The notes: generated from the sequence alone by a model not told the origin. A stretch of 64,000 nt of DNA from Mycobacterium vicinigordonae (GCF_013466425.1 NZ_CP059165.1:1922001-1986000); one strand, 5' to 3'; shown: positions 9,123 through 17,542, counted from the stretch's first letter. Numbers and translations: made by a program.

Positions 9123-10316
9123 ATGGAGTACTTCGAGAAAGACGCGATTCTGTCCGGAATCGGCATATCACGGATCGGCCGTCGCACCGGTATCCCCGGC
9201 CGGGACCTCACCATGGAGGCGGTGCGGGCTGCCATCGAAGACGCCGGCCTGGCGGCCACCGATATCGACGGCATCGCCACCCTGGGCGACACCCCGGCTG
9301 CAGAAGTCAACGCCGAACTAGGTATCGAGGCCGGGGATTGCGGCAGCGGATTCGGCACCGGCGGCCTGTTGAGTCCGGTGATGTCGGCGTGCCGCGCGGT
9401 TGCGGAGAAGCGCGCCCGGCACGTGGTGATCTACCGGACCATCCAGATGCTGGGCGGCACGGTCCCGGTCAAGCAGGAAAAGAACGCCCCCGCGCCCCCG
9501 CTGGCGCGCATGTTCGAGACCGCCGAAGGCGCCGATCGGCCCGCCGTCGGGGCGATGGATGACATCAACGATCTTGTTGCAGCCCAAGCCTATTCGGCTG
9601 CCAACTGGCTGGCGCTGAACTGCCGCCGGCATATGGAGCTGTACGGGACAACCAAGGAGCAGTTGGGCTGGATCGCTCTCAACGGCCGGCGAAACGCGGC
9701 GCTCAACCCGCTTGCCGTCTACCGCGATCCGATGACCATGGACGACTACCTGGGCGCACGGCTGGTTTCGACACCGTTCGGGCTGCTGGATTGCGATGTG
9801 CCGATTGACGGTTCGATCGCGGTGGTGGTGTCGCACGCGGACTACGCCGACGACTGCCCGCACCGCGCGGTGCGGGTGGAAGCGATCGGCGGTTCCGACG
9901 GCGCGGGGGGATGGTTCCATCGCGCCGACTACCCGAAGATGGCCATGTCCGATGCGACCGCGCAGATGTGGTCGCGCACCGAACTGACCCCCGCCGACAT
10001 TCAGCTCGCTCAGCTCTACGACGGTTTCACATTCCTCACCCTGGCCTGGCTGGAAGCGCTCGGGGTGTGTGGCGACGGAGAGGCGGGCCCGTTCGTGCAG
10101 GGAGGCACCCGGATCGCGCGCGACGGCCAGTTGCCGCTCAACACCTACGGTGGGCAGCTCTCGGCCGGACGCATGCACGGCTACTGGGCGCTGCACGAGG
10201 GGTGTCTGCAGCTGCGCGGAGAAGCCGGGGAACGTCAGGTTGCCCAGCGTCCCGAAGTCGGCGTGGTCTCGGTGGGCGGTGGTCCCGTCGCGGGGTGCAT
10301 GCTGCTCACCTGCTGA
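9123..10316 (+). CDS. thiolase-like (lipid-transfer/SCPx-type) protein
   Basis: A 397-residue thiolase-superfamily protein. ILSGIGISRIGRRTG at the start, the repeated GI-type strands and LYDGFTFLTLAWLEALG and NTYGGQLSAGRMHGYWALHEG near the C-terminus match the SCP2-thiolase/acetyl-CoA acetyltransferase group that includes steroid-side-chain aldolases. The usual nucleophilic Cys region reads IEAGDCGSGFGTGGL. These proteins work with a DUF35 partner, encoded divergently at 8691-9047. The ATG at 9123 was chosen over one at 9105 because the conserved N-terminus begins there. Whether it acts as thiolase or retro-aldolase cannot be told. Confidence 0.82.
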   Translation: MEYFEKDAILSGIGISRIGRRTGIPGRDLTMEAVRAAIEDAGLAATDIDGIATLGDTPAAEVNAELGIEAGDCGSGFGTGGLLSPVMSACRAVAEKRARHVVIYRTIQMLGGTVPVKQEKNAPAPPLARMFETAEGADRPAVGAMDDINDLVAAQAYSAANWLALNCRRHMELYGTTKEQLGWIALNGRRNAALNPLAVYRDPMTMDDYLGARLVSTPFGLLDCDVPIDGSIAVVVSHADYADDCPHRAVRVEAIGGSDGAGGWFHRADYPKMAMSDATAQMWSRTELTPADIQLAQLYDGFTFLTLAWLEALGVCGDGEAGPFVQGGTRIARDGQLPLNTYGGQLSAGRMHGYWALHEGCLQLRGEAGERQVAQRPEVGVVSVGGGPVAGCMLLTC

Positions 10317-10346
10317 GCCCACGCAGCACGTGGGACTGTGGCCCGA

Positions 10347-10487
10347 CTATCGTCCGGCCGGGATTGCGGTCACTTCGGGCGTAATGGCGTCGCCGCCCAA
10401 TGTTTTCCCGCAGCCGGTCGCGCACAGTGCATAGGTCGCGAAAATCGCGGCGGCGATTGCGGTGAACACTTTCCTCTTCGCCCTCAT
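10347..10487 (-). CDS. 46-residue putative lipoprotein
   Basis: A very short frame on the minus strand begins ATG AGG GCG AAG AGG AAA and encodes a basic N-terminus (MRAKRK), a hydrophobic core (VFTAIAAAIFATYAL) and CATGC, a lipobox-like end with a second Cys that could be lipidated after signal peptidase II cleavage. The mature peptide would be only about 20 residues. A GGAAAGG-type ribosome binding site precedes the start. The N-terminal pattern is too good to dismiss, but homologues cannot be checked here. Confidence 0.5.
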   Translation of the reverse strand: MRAKRKVFTAIAAAIFATYALCATGCGKTLGGDAITPEVTAIPAGR

Positions 10488-10705
10488 TTGCCTGGCCTTT
10501 CCTTGCCCGCGCACAACGTGGTTGATTAGCGAATAGGCTGCGATGTTATCGCTGTGCGCGCAGGTCGCGAGGCGTTTTCGTCAGTCTCGACAAACTCCGT
10601 GGGGGCGCAAGAGGACGTCGATCCGGTGGCTGAGATCGGCAAAACAACTTGCGCGCGACCGGATTGGAGGTCTACCGTCAGCCCTCGTGCGTCGTCGTCA
10701 GCATG

Positions 10706-10777
10706 CGGTAGTAGCCAGCACCCGCAGCGGGGTCTGATCCAGACCGACCCCCCGCTGTGGGTCGCAAGCTACTACCG
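10706..10777 (+). promoter_or_regulatory. nested hairpin leader upstream of the LeuA-like gene
   Basis: Two nested inverted repeats lie 36-107 bases before the start at 10813. The outer arms are CGGTAGTAGC (10706-10715) and GCTACTACCG (10768-10777), a perfect 10-bp match. The inner arms are CCCGCAGCGGGG (10721-10732) and CCCCGCTGTGGG (10750-10761), 12 bp with one G-T pair. This would fold into one long, strong stem in the 5' leader. There is no T run, so it is not a simple terminator; an attenuator, a protein-binding leader or a DNA-level element are all possible. No leucine-rich leader peptide was found. Confidence 0.5.
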
Positions 10778-10812
10778 TCGGTCGCTCCTTCGAGCAAGAG
10801 AAGACCGGCACC

Positions 10813-11313
10813 ATGACTCTCCTCTCCCACGATTCCGAGCGTCCCACCGATACCGCGGACGGCTGGTTCGAACGCCACTTCGGCGTCGCACTACCCCGCG
10901 GCCTGCGTGAGCGGGGTTCCGCAATGCCTTGGGAGAACTTCGCTGCGGTTCTCGGCCGAACCGCCGGACCGCTGCGTTTGGGGCACTGGGAGTGCACCGA
11001 CACGGCGCGCCCGGGAACCAGGCTGGGTCCGCAGGCCCGCAACTTCCGCGCGGTGATCGCATTCGGCGATCGCATCGACACCTCGACTGCCGCGGCCAGC
11101 GGACCCGTCGCGGCGCTGACCGCGATGCTGCATGAGCGCGGAATCATGTTGGAGACTCTGAATTTTCACCAGATGCGGTCAGGGCACGACGCCATCACCT
11201 TCGTGCACGGTACCGACGGCACCCGTGCCGAGTGGGCGATGGGCTGGGCTGACGATCCGACACAATCGGCGTTGCGTGCGGTGATCGCGTGCGCCAACCG
11301 ATTGATCGGCTGA
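10813..11313 (+). CDS. stand-alone LeuA allosteric (dimer) domain protein
   Basis: A 166-residue protein that resembles only the C-terminal regulatory part of 2-isopropylmalate synthase. The LeuA-like features are the RAVIAFGDRIDTSTAAASGP segment (the A..G.GPVAAL turn), a HERGIMLETLNFHQM strand, GHDAITFVHGTDG, and the ending SALRAVIACANRL, which parallels the S..KAVV.A.NRL end of the domain. The TIM barrel catalytic domain is absent, so it cannot make isopropylmalate. In LeuA this domain binds leucine; here it could be a small-molecule sensor or adaptor. It is preceded by the nested hairpin leader and ends 1 bp before the convergent cyp136 stop. Confidence 0.7.
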   Translation: MTLLSHDSERPTDTADGWFERHFGVALPRGLRERGSAMPWENFAAVLGRTAGPLRLGHWECTDTARPGTRLGPQARNFRAVIAFGDRIDTSTAAASGPVAALTAMLHERGIMLETLNFHQMRSGHDAITFVHGTDGTRAEWAMGWADDPTQSALRAVIACANRLIG

Positions 11314-11314
11314 G

Positions 11315-12805
11315 CTAGAGCGGACGCAGGAGGATCGGCATGCCGTCCATTGGGATGGGGATCGTGCGGTAGTCCCACTTGGCCTCGTAGCCCGGTCGTG
11401 GCAGCTCCAGTCGATAACGGCGCAGCAACCGATGCATGATCGTCTTGATTTCCAGCTGCCCGAACGTCATGCCGATGCACTTGTGCGCACCGCCCCCGAA
11501 GGGTGTGAAAGCGTAGCGGTGCCGCTTGTGTTCGCTACGTGGTTCGGTGAACCGGTCCGGATCGAACTTCAGCGGATCGGTCCACAGCTCCGGCAGCCGA
11601 TGGTTCACCCCGGGAAATGCCGTGATGTTGGTGCCCGCCGGGATGTAGTGTCCGAGTAACTCCGTGTCGCGTACCGTCCGGCGCATCGCCCACTGGACCG
11701 GCGAGACCAGACGAATCGCCTCGTTCATCACCAGGGCCAGCGATTCCAGCTTTTCCAGGGAGTCGATGTCTACTGGGCCGTCGCCGAGACGATCGGACTC
11801 GTCGCGGCAGCGCTGCTGCCACTCGGGGTTGGCGGCCAGCTGGTAGGCCATATTGGTCGCGGTGGTGGTGGAGGTGTCGTGCGCGGCCATCATCAAGAAA
11901 ATCATGTGGTTGACGATGTCTTCGTCGGAGAACCGATTGCCGTCCTCGTCCTCGGTCTGGCACAGCACGCTGAGCAGGTCGTTGCCTTGCTTTCCGCGCT
12001 GCTCTTTGACGCGCTGGGCGAAGTAGTCCTCGAGTAGTTTGCGGGCCCGAAGGCCGCGCCACCAGGTGAACGGCGGGATGCCGGTGCGGATCACCGCGTT
12101 ACCGGCGCGGACCGTCATGGTGAAGGCGTTGTTCACCTTCGTCACCAGCTCGCGGTCGGTACCTGGCTCGTGCCCCATGAACACCATGGAGGCAATGTCC
12201 AGGGTGAGTTCCTTCATCGCCGGATACAGCAGGAAGCGTGAGTCGTTGACGACCCAGTCGTTGGCAATCACCTGCGACACGACTGTGTCCATTTGTTCGA
12301 CGTAGTTTACGAGCCGGGACCGGACGAAGGCCTCCTGCATGATGCGGCGATGAAACAGGTGTTCTTCAAAGTCCAGCAGCATCAATCCGCGGTGGAAAAA
12401 CGCGCCGATCACCGGTGTCCAACCCTGCTGCGAGTAGTCCTTGTTGCGGTTCGAATAGATCACCTGTGCGGCGTCTGGACCGAGCGCAGCGACGAACGGC
12501 AGCACCGGCGAGTCCCCGAAGACCAGGGGACCTTTCGTCTCGTACAGAAACGCCAAATATTCCGGTCCGCCGCGCAGCATTTCGATCATGTGCCCAAGGA
12601 TCGGCAGCCCCCTATCGCCGACGACGGGTTTGAGCCCGCTGCCGGGCGGAGGCTCTGCGAGCTTGCGCTCGGGGAACTGGGTATCGCGCAACCGGCGCTC
12701 CAGTAGACCCATGCCGGGAATGTTGTTGACCGACGGGGTCAGACGGCGCCGAGCCTGATCCAGGACGTATTCGGGGGTGCTGATTGTCGCGTTGCTTGCT
12801 GTCAT
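11315..12805 (-). CDS. cyp136: cytochrome P450 CYP136
   Basis: A 496-residue cytochrome P450 very similar in length to CYP136 (Rv3059). The I-helix oxygen-binding motif is FLMMAAHDTSTTT, the K-helix ExxR is NEAIRLV, and the heme-ligating loop is FTPFGGGAHKCIGMTFG with the thiolate Cys near residue 444. It has no N-terminal membrane anchor, so it is soluble and needs ferredoxin partners. The substrate of CYP136 is not known to me. It is divergent from the TetR gene at 12922; the shared region holds a perfect 11-bp inverted repeat that probably lets the TetR protein control it. Confidence 0.92.
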   Translation of the reverse strand: MTASNATISTPEYVLDQARRRLTPSVNNIPGMGLLERRLRDTQFPERKLAEPPPGSGLKPVVGDRGLPILGHMIEMLRGGPEYLAFLYETKGPLVFGDSPVLPFVAALGPDAAQVIYSNRNKDYSQQGWTPVIGAFFHRGLMLLDFEEHLFHRRIMQEAFVRSRLVNYVEQMDTVVSQVIANDWVVNDSRFLLYPAMKELTLDIASMVFMGHEPGTDRELVTKVNNAFTMTVRAGNAVIRTGIPPFTWWRGLRARKLLEDYFAQRVKEQRGKQGNDLLSVLCQTEDEDGNRFSDEDIVNHMIFLMMAAHDTSTTTATNMAYQLAANPEWQQRCRDESDRLGDGPVDIDSLEKLESLALVMNEAIRLVSPVQWAMRRTVRDTELLGHYIPAGTNITAFPGVNHRLPELWTDPLKFDPDRFTEPRSEHKRHRYAFTPFGGGAHKCIGMTFGQLEIKTIMHRLLRRYRLELPRPGYEAKWDYRTIPIPMDGMPILLRPL

Positions 12806-12854
12806 GACACTCCTTACCGGCCGTGGCGGCGGTCACCTTCTCCTAATATCACGG

Positions 12855-12880
12855 GCAAACTTGACGCCTGTCAAGTTTGC
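12855..12880. promoter_or_regulatory. palindromic operator between cyp136 and tetR
   Basis: GCAAACTTGAC (12855-12865), spacer GCCT, then GTCAAGTTTGC (12870-12880): a perfect 11-bp inverted repeat in the 116-bp gap between divergent cyp136 and tetR. Size and position are typical of TetR-family operators. Binding by the adjacent regulator is inferred. Confidence 0.75.
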
Positions 12881-12921
12881 TTTTGGAAGCGTGTGATGCA
12901 AAGTCAGGAGGTGATCGAGAA

Positions 12922-13569
12922 GTGAGCAGCCAGGCCGCTGACGACGAACAGGACGCACCGGGACCACGCCGGCGCGGCGACAAGCACCGACAGGCGATCA
13001 TGCAGGCGGTGCGAGACCTGTTGCAGGAGCGGCCCTTCTCCGAACTCTCCGTCAGCACCATCAGCGTTCGAGCCGGGGTGGCTAGGTCCGGTTTCTACTT
13101 CTATTTCGACTCCAAGTATTCGGTGCTCGCCCAGATCCTCGCCGAGGCGGCCGAGGAACTCGAAGAACTCACGCACTATTTCGCACCTCGCCAGCCGGGG
13201 GAGTCGCCGGAGCAGTTCGCCAAGCGAATGGTCGGCAGCGCCGCCGCGGTGTACGCGCGGAACGACCCGGTGGTCCAGGCCTGCAACGACGCTCGGCAGA
13301 ACGACCTAGAGATCCGCGAGATTCTTGAGCGGCAATTGCAGGTGGTGCTCGGCCAGATCGTCAATGTCGTCGACGCCGAAGTCAAGGCCGGCACCGCACA
13401 ACCGATCAGTGACGACCTGCCGACCCTTATCCGAACGCTGACCGGCACCACCGCGCTGATGCTGACCGGTGACCCGTTGCTGGTCGGACGCGACAGTGAA
13501 CTGTCGAGTCGGGTGCGAGTGCTGGAACAGTTGTGGCTCAACGCGTTATGGGGCGGTCGGAGCCGCTAG
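12922..13569 (+). CDS. TetR family regulator next to cyp136
   Basis: A 215-residue TetR-type regulator corresponding by position and size to Rv3058c. The N-terminal helix-turn-helix is about residues 22-68: AIMQAVRDLLQERPFSELSV, then TISVRAGVARSGFYFYFDSK, the recognition helix. The ligand-binding C-terminal half is helical. GTG at 12922 is preceded by AGGAGG; an earlier in-frame codon at 12877 would run through the operator palindrome. It probably represses itself and cyp136. A start GC-rich, Asp/Glu-rich tail (SSQAADDEQDAPG) precedes the DNA-binding domain. Confidence 0.88.
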   Translation: MSSQAADDEQDAPGPRRRGDKHRQAIMQAVRDLLQERPFSELSVSTISVRAGVARSGFYFYFDSKYSVLAQILAEAAEELEELTHYFAPRQPGESPEQFAKRMVGSAAAVYARNDPVVQACNDARQNDLEIREILERQLQVVLGQIVNVVDAEVKAGTAQPISDDLPTLIRTLTGTTALMLTGDPLLVGRDSELSSRVRVLEQLWLNALWGGRSR

Positions 13570-13616
13570 CCCAGCCCTGCGCGGATCTTGGCGTAACCGC
13601 CGGTATCGTCTCGACC

Positions 13617-14495
13617 ATGGCGCAAAGGAGCTCCGAACAATATTTCGCGGGTAAACGGTGTTTTGTGACCGGTGCGGCCAGCGGTATCGGCCGGGCAACG
13701 GCACTGCGGCTGGCGGCGCGAGGGGCAGAGCTGTATCTGACCGATCGCGACGCGGCGGGGTTGGAGCAGACGGTGGCCGACGCCCGCGCGCTGGGCGCGC
13801 AGGTGCCCGCCTACCGGGCGCTGGATATTTCGGACTACGACAAGGTGGCGGCGTTCGCCGCCGACATCCACACCAGCCACGCGAGCATGGACGTGGTGCT
13901 CAACATCGCCGGAGTATCGGCGTGGGGGACCGTCGATCGGCTCTCGCACGACCAGTGGAGCAAGATGGTTGCGATCAACCTGATGGGCCCGATCCACGTG
14001 ATCGAGTCGTTCGTGCCGCAGATGGTGGCCGCCGGCCGGGGCGGGCGGGTGGTCAACGTGTCCTCGGCGGCTGGGATCGTGGCGCTGCCGTGGCATGCGG
14101 CCTACAGCGCCAGCAAGTACGGGTTGCGCGGGCTGTCCGAGGTGCTCCGTTTCGACCTGGCCAAGCACGGCATCGGGGTAAACGTCGTGGTTCCCGGCGC
14201 CGTGAAGACGCCGCTGGTCAACACAGTGGAGATTGCCGGCGTGGATCGCGAGGACCCGCAGGTCGCCCGCTGGGTGGACCGCTTCAGCGGGCACGCCGTC
14301 TCGCCGGAACGGGCGGCCGAGAAGATCCTGGACGGTGTCGCCAAGAACCGCTACCTGGTCTACACGTCACCGGATATCCGTGCGCTGTACGCGTTCAAGC
14401 GGTTGGCGTGGTGGCCCTACAGCGTGGCGATGCGCCAGGTGAACGCGGTCTTCACGCGGGCGCTGCGGCCTGGTCCACCCACACGGGGGGTCTAA
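13617..14495 (+). CDS. SDR family oxidoreductase (Rv3057c-like)
   Basis: A 292-residue short-chain dehydrogenase. Motifs in order: CFVTGAASGIGRATAL (cofactor binding), NIAGVSAWG (NNAG position), the catalytic Ser in VNVSSAAGIVALPWH and YSASKYG (YxxxK). The C-terminal 60 residues (AFKRLAWWPYSVAMRQVNAVF) are hydrophobic and may touch membrane or form a substrate cap. The ATG at 13617 fits the N-terminal strand. It follows the TetR gene by 47 bp on the same strand, as in M. tuberculosis Rv3058c-Rv3057c, so it may be in the same regulon. Its last codons overlap dinP convergently by 4 bp. Confidence 0.88.
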   Translation: MAQRSSEQYFAGKRCFVTGAASGIGRATALRLAARGAELYLTDRDAAGLEQTVADARALGAQVPAYRALDISDYDKVAAFAADIHTSHASMDVVLNIAGVSAWGTVDRLSHDQWSKMVAINLMGPIHVIESFVPQMVAAGRGGRVVNVSSAAGIVALPWHAAYSASKYGLRGLSEVLRFDLAKHGIGVNVVVPGAVKTPLVNTVEIAGVDREDPQVARWVDRFSGHAVSPERAAEKILDGVAKNRYLVYTSPDIRALYAFKRLAWWPYSVAMRQVNAVFTRALRPGPPTRGV

Positions 14496-15526
14496 CCGGG
14501 CATTAGCAGTTCGAGACGGACCCCGAGCAGTCGGACCGGACGGTCCAGTTCGAACAGGTCCAGGACCTGCAGCGCTGTGGCGACGATTGCGTCGGCGTCG
14601 GTTGTCGGTGCATCGAGCTTGCGGATCTTGGTGCGAGTATAGAACGTAGCGGTGCGCACGGTGACCGCGACGCGCGTCGCGATGCGGCCGTCGGCGCGTA
14701 CCTCGTCGAGTGCTTTTCGAGCCAATTCTGTTACAGCCGTATCCATTTCGGATCGTTCGGTCAGGTCACGCGGGAAGGTGACGACGTGGCTGCGCGAGCG
14801 CGGCACCCATGGTTGCGCGCTGACCTCGGTATCGCCGCCTCCTTTGGCCAATAGCAGTAGCCATAGACCCGTGCGCGGACCGAATGTTGACGTGAGCAGT
14901 TCGCCGTCGCTATGGGCGAGTTCTCGAACCGTCGAGATACCCAGCGAAGCAAGCTTTTTGGTGGTTTTGGGGCCGACGCCCCACAATGCGTCGACGGGGC
15001 GGTCGGCCATCATCGTCATCCAGTTGGCGTCGGTGAGGGTGAAAATCCCAGCGGGCTTGGCGAATCCCGTGGCGATCTTGGCGCGCTGCTTGTTGTCGCT
15101 GATGCCGACCGAGCAGGACAGGGCAGTCTGGGTGGCCACGACGCTGCGGATTTGTTCGGCGACCGCAACGGGATCGGCGGGTGGGCTCACGCCGACATAT
15201 GCCTCGTCCCAGCCCCATACCTCGACTGGGTGGCCGAGGTCCCGCAGCAGGGTCATGACCTGTTCGGATGCCGCGTCATATGCCGCTGAATCGGAGGGCA
15301 GGAAGGTGGCGTCCGGGCAGCGGCGGGCGGCGGTGCGCAACGGCATGCCAGCGTGCACGCCGAACCTACGGGCTTCATACGAGGCGCAGGTGACGACCTT
15401 GCGTGCTTCGTTCGGATCGCCGCTACCGCCGACAATCACCGGCAGGCCGACGAGCTCGGGACGGCGGCGTAGCTCCACCGAAGCCAGAAATTGGTCGAGG
15501 TCTACGTGCAGGACCCAGGACGGCAT
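14492..15526 (-). CDS. dinP: Y-family DNA polymerase DinP (DinB2-type)
   Basis: A 344-residue Y-family polymerase, matching Rv3056. Catalytic acidic residues are in HVDLDQFLASVE (residues 7-18) and WGWDEAYVGV near residue 104. The thumb HhH region (ALWGVGPKTTKKLASLGI) and little-finger domain follow. The protein stops soon after VRLLGVRLELLMPG with no extended C-terminal tail and no obvious beta-clamp-binding peptide, consistent with what has been reported for mycobacterial DinB2. It would insert nucleotides opposite damaged bases with low fidelity. The downstream TetR gene ends 9 bp before this start, on the same strand, so both may share a transcript. Confidence 0.92.
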   Translation of the reverse strand: MPSWVLHVDLDQFLASVELRRRPELVGLPVIVGGSGDPNEARKVVTCASYEARRFGVHAGMPLRTAARRCPDATFLPSDSAAYDAASEQVMTLLRDLGHPVEVWGWDEAYVGVSPPADPVAVAEQIRSVVATQTALSCSVGISDNKQRAKIATGFAKPAGIFTLTDANWMTMMADRPVDALWGVGPKTTKKLASLGISTVRELAHSDGELLTSTFGPRTGLWLLLLAKGGGDTEVSAQPWVPRSRSHVVTFPRDLTERSEMDTAVTELARKALDEVRADGRIATRVAVTVRTATFYTRTKIRKLDAPTTDADAIVATALQVLDLFELDRPVRLLGVRLELLMPG

Positions 15527-15535
15527 TGGGCTCGA

Positions 15536-16138
15536 TCACCTGCCGCATAGCTTGCGGGCCAGGCTCGCCCACGCTTGGCCCAGGGAATCCTCGGTATGGC
15601 CGCCCTCGCTGAGTTGATACTCGACGTAGTCGGCATCGAGCAGGGCCAGCAGGGCGTCGGTCTGCACGGCCAGATCGCCGGTGGTGTGTGCGGCCTGCAG
15701 TAACACCTGAACGTGGCGGCGCTGAACGGCGGCCGCACCGACCCGTCGAGTCTGCGGGTCGCGGTTGGCCGCGGACAGCAATTCGTGGTGGGTGTGGACG
15801 AAGCAGATCCGTTCCCGGCCGAACGCGACCAGTCGCTCGAGCGGCGGTGCGTCGGGACCCAGGGGCGGCGGACCGAACAGGAATGCCTGCTGGCTGGCCT
15901 TCTCGTCCTCGTCGAGCAGCACCGTCATCAGCCCGGCCCGGCTGCCGAAACGCCGGAACACAGTGCCCTTGCCGACACCGGCGGCCACGGCGACGTCGTC
16001 CATGGTGACGGCGTCCGCGCCGCGCTGCCGTACCAGCTCGCGGGCCGCGGCCAGCAGTAGCGCGCGGTTGCGCGCGGCATCGCTGCGTTCGTGTTGCGGC
16101 TGTTGTGGAGCCGATACCGTCAGCTCGATCCCGGTCAC
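15536..16138 (-). CDS. TetR family regulator (Rv3055-like)
   Basis: A 200-residue TetR-family protein. The DNA-binding region is about residues 22-70: ALLLAAARELVRQRGADAVT, then DDVAVAAGVGKGTVFRRFGS, a canonical recognition helix. The C-terminal domain contains FVHTHHELLSAANRDP, a ligand-binding type helix bundle. It is divergent from the FMN reductase at 16230, and the 91-bp gap carries a perfect 12-bp palindrome. The likely job is repression of itself and the reductase. It lies just upstream of dinP on the same strand. Confidence 0.88.
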   Translation of the reverse strand: MTGIELTVSAPQQPQHERSDAARNRALLLAAARELVRQRGADAVTMDDVAVAAGVGKGTVFRRFGSRAGLMTVLLDEDEKASQQAFLFGPPPLGPDAPPLERLVAFGRERICFVHTHHELLSAANRDPQTRRVGAAAVQRRHVQVLLQAAHTTGDLAVQTDALLALLDADYVEYQLSEGGHTEDSLGQAWASLARKLCGR

Positions 16139-16168
16139 ACCCGTACTTTAGCTCGATCGGAATAAAGT

Positions 16169-16180
16169 GGACTATAGTCC
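16169..16180. promoter_or_regulatory. palindrome between TetR and FMN-reductase genes
   Basis: GGACTATAGTCC is a perfect 12-bp palindrome in the divergent gap between 16138 and 16230, flanked by A/T-rich TAAAGT on the left. Likely operator for the neighbouring TetR protein. Confidence 0.65.
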
Positions 16181-16229
16181 GGTTAAGCCGTGCAAGGATG
16201 TAGACCAACTAGTGAAGGGGACGACAGAA

Positions 16230-16787
16230 GTGACAGAGTCCAAGATCCTGGCCCTGGTGGGCAGCCTGCGTACGGCGTCGGTCAACCGCCAGATTGCCGA
16301 ACTCGCCGGCCAGATCGCCCCCGAGGGCGTCGCCGTCACCGTGTTCGACTCGCTCGCCGAGTTGCCGTTCTACAACGAGGACATCGACCCGGCGGTGGGC
16401 GCGCAGAACGACGAGCCGCCGGCGGTTGCCGCGCTGCGGGCCGCGGCGCGCGAGGCCGACGCCGCGTTAGTGGTCACGCCGGAGTACAACGGCACCATTC
16501 CCGCGGTGCTCAAGAATGCCATCGACTGGCTGTCCCGGCCGTTCGGCAACGGTGCGTTGAAGGGCAAGCCGCTGGCGGTGATCGGGGGTTCGCTCGGTCA
16601 ATACGGTGGCGTGTGGGCGCACGACGAGACCCGCAAGTCGTTCGGTATCGCCGGGGCACGGGTGGTCGAGTCGATCAAGCTTTCGGTGCCGTTCAAGACC
16701 CTGGACGGGAAGGCTCCCGCCGAGCACGAAGAGCTGTCGGCCAGCGTGCGCGACGTGCTCGGCAAGCTCGTTGCCGAGGTCGGCTGA
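16230..16787 (+). CDS. NADPH-dependent FMN reductase family protein (Rv3054c-like)
   Basis: A 185-residue flavodoxin-fold reductase. The FMN-phosphate loop is VGSLRTASVNRQ (GSxRxxSxNR), and the FMN isoalloxazine-contacting segments are TPEYNGTIPAVLKNAIDWLSR near residue 80 and GGSLGQYGGVWAHDETRK. Such proteins reduce quinones, azo dyes or chromate using NAD(P)H. The start is GTG at 16230, where the beta-strand ILALVGS begins 6 residues later. Regulation by the divergent TetR gene is suggested by the palindrome at 16169. A hairpin terminator follows. Confidence 0.88.
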   Translation: MTESKILALVGSLRTASVNRQIAELAGQIAPEGVAVTVFDSLAELPFYNEDIDPAVGAQNDEPPAVAALRAAAREADAALVVTPEYNGTIPAVLKNAIDWLSRPFGNGALKGKPLAVIGGSLGQYGGVWAHDETRKSFGIAGARVVESIKLSVPFKTLDGKAPAEHEELSASVRDVLGKLVAEVG

Positions 16788-16802
16788 CTCGGTCCTGTCA
16801 AG

Positions 16803-16829
16803 GCCGCCGACGAGTTCGTCGGCGGCTTT
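16803..16829 (+). terminator. hairpin terminator after the FMN reductase
   Basis: GCCGCCGAC, loop GAGTTC, GTCGGCGGC followed by TTTG. Perfect 9-bp GC stem 16 bp after the stop codon; short T tract. Confidence 0.55.
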
Positions 16830-16996
16830 GCTGGCGGGTGGCGTCGCGCGCGGCGGGACCGCGAGTTGTCGGTACCCGCTGGTATATCCATTGGCATGCG
16901 TAGCCCCTCTGTACCGTCGCGGTCAATTTGTGATCTGCGACACGCCGACGACACGCCCGGCAATGGCTTACGACCTGCGAATTTCAAGAATGTTGT

Positions 16997-17044
16997 TTCG
17001 AACATCTTGTATCTCTTCTCGTTGTCACCCCCTAGGTGTAGTGT
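16997..17044 (+). promoter_or_regulatory. candidate NrdR box pair upstream of nrdHIE
   Basis: Two 16-bp sites, TTCGAACATCTTGTAT (16997-17012) and CCCCTAGGTGTAGTGT (17029-17044), start 32 bp apart, three helical turns. The second, read on the other strand, gives ACACTACACCTAGGGG, matching most of the actinobacterial NrdR box (ACACTACATCTAGTGT). The first matches mainly in its right half. NrdR is the nucleotide-sensing repressor of ribonucleotide reductase genes. The rest of the 482-bp region 16788-17269 shows no gene. Confidence 0.55.
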
Positions 17045-17269
17045 TCCGGGGACCGGCAGAACCCAGGTTCACCAACTCTCGTCCAGGTCTTCGTCGACCA
17101 GGCGGAGCGCGATGATCCTCCCGGACTCGGTCTCACCACATCTCTCGATTTGGTGGCCGCAGAACGGGAATCTGGGGGCTCTCCGGGGCGCTGAACATAA
17201 CGCAGAACCACCACTCCAGCCGTTGCCAGTCCTGTTAACCTCTCACTCCCGCAAAGGAGCGGTACGCCC

Positions 17270-17509
17270 ATGAGCATCACCGTCTACAGCAAGCCAGCAT
17301 GCGTGCAGTGCGTCGCCACCTACAAGGCGCTGGACAAGCAGGGCATCGCCTACGAAAAGGTCGACATCACCCTGGACCCAGAAGCGCGCGACTACGTGAT
17401 GGCGCTCGGCTACCTGCAGGCGCCCGTCGTGGTGGCCGACAACGCCCACTGGTCCGGTTTCCGGCCCGACCGCATCAAGGCGCTCGCCGAAGCCGCGCTG
17501 AGCGCCTAG
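17270..17509 (+). CDS. nrdH: glutaredoxin-like protein NrdH
   Basis: A 79-residue NrdH redoxin, the electron donor for class Ib ribonucleotide reductase. The redox centre is KPACVQCVATY (CxQC, residues 11-14), and the WSGFRPD segment near residue 61 is the NrdH signature that distinguishes it from glutaredoxins and lets thioredoxin reductase reduce it. It opens the nrdHIE operon with a GCAAAGGAG-type ribosome binding site before ATG, and nrdI begins 33 bp downstream. Confidence 0.96.
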   Translation: MSITVYSKPACVQCVATYKALDKQGIAYEKVDITLDPEARDYVMALGYLQAPVVVADNAHWSGFRPDRIKALAEAALSA

Positions 17510-17542
17510 CCGGCGGTAAAACGAACAGGGGGCTGCGGCGTC

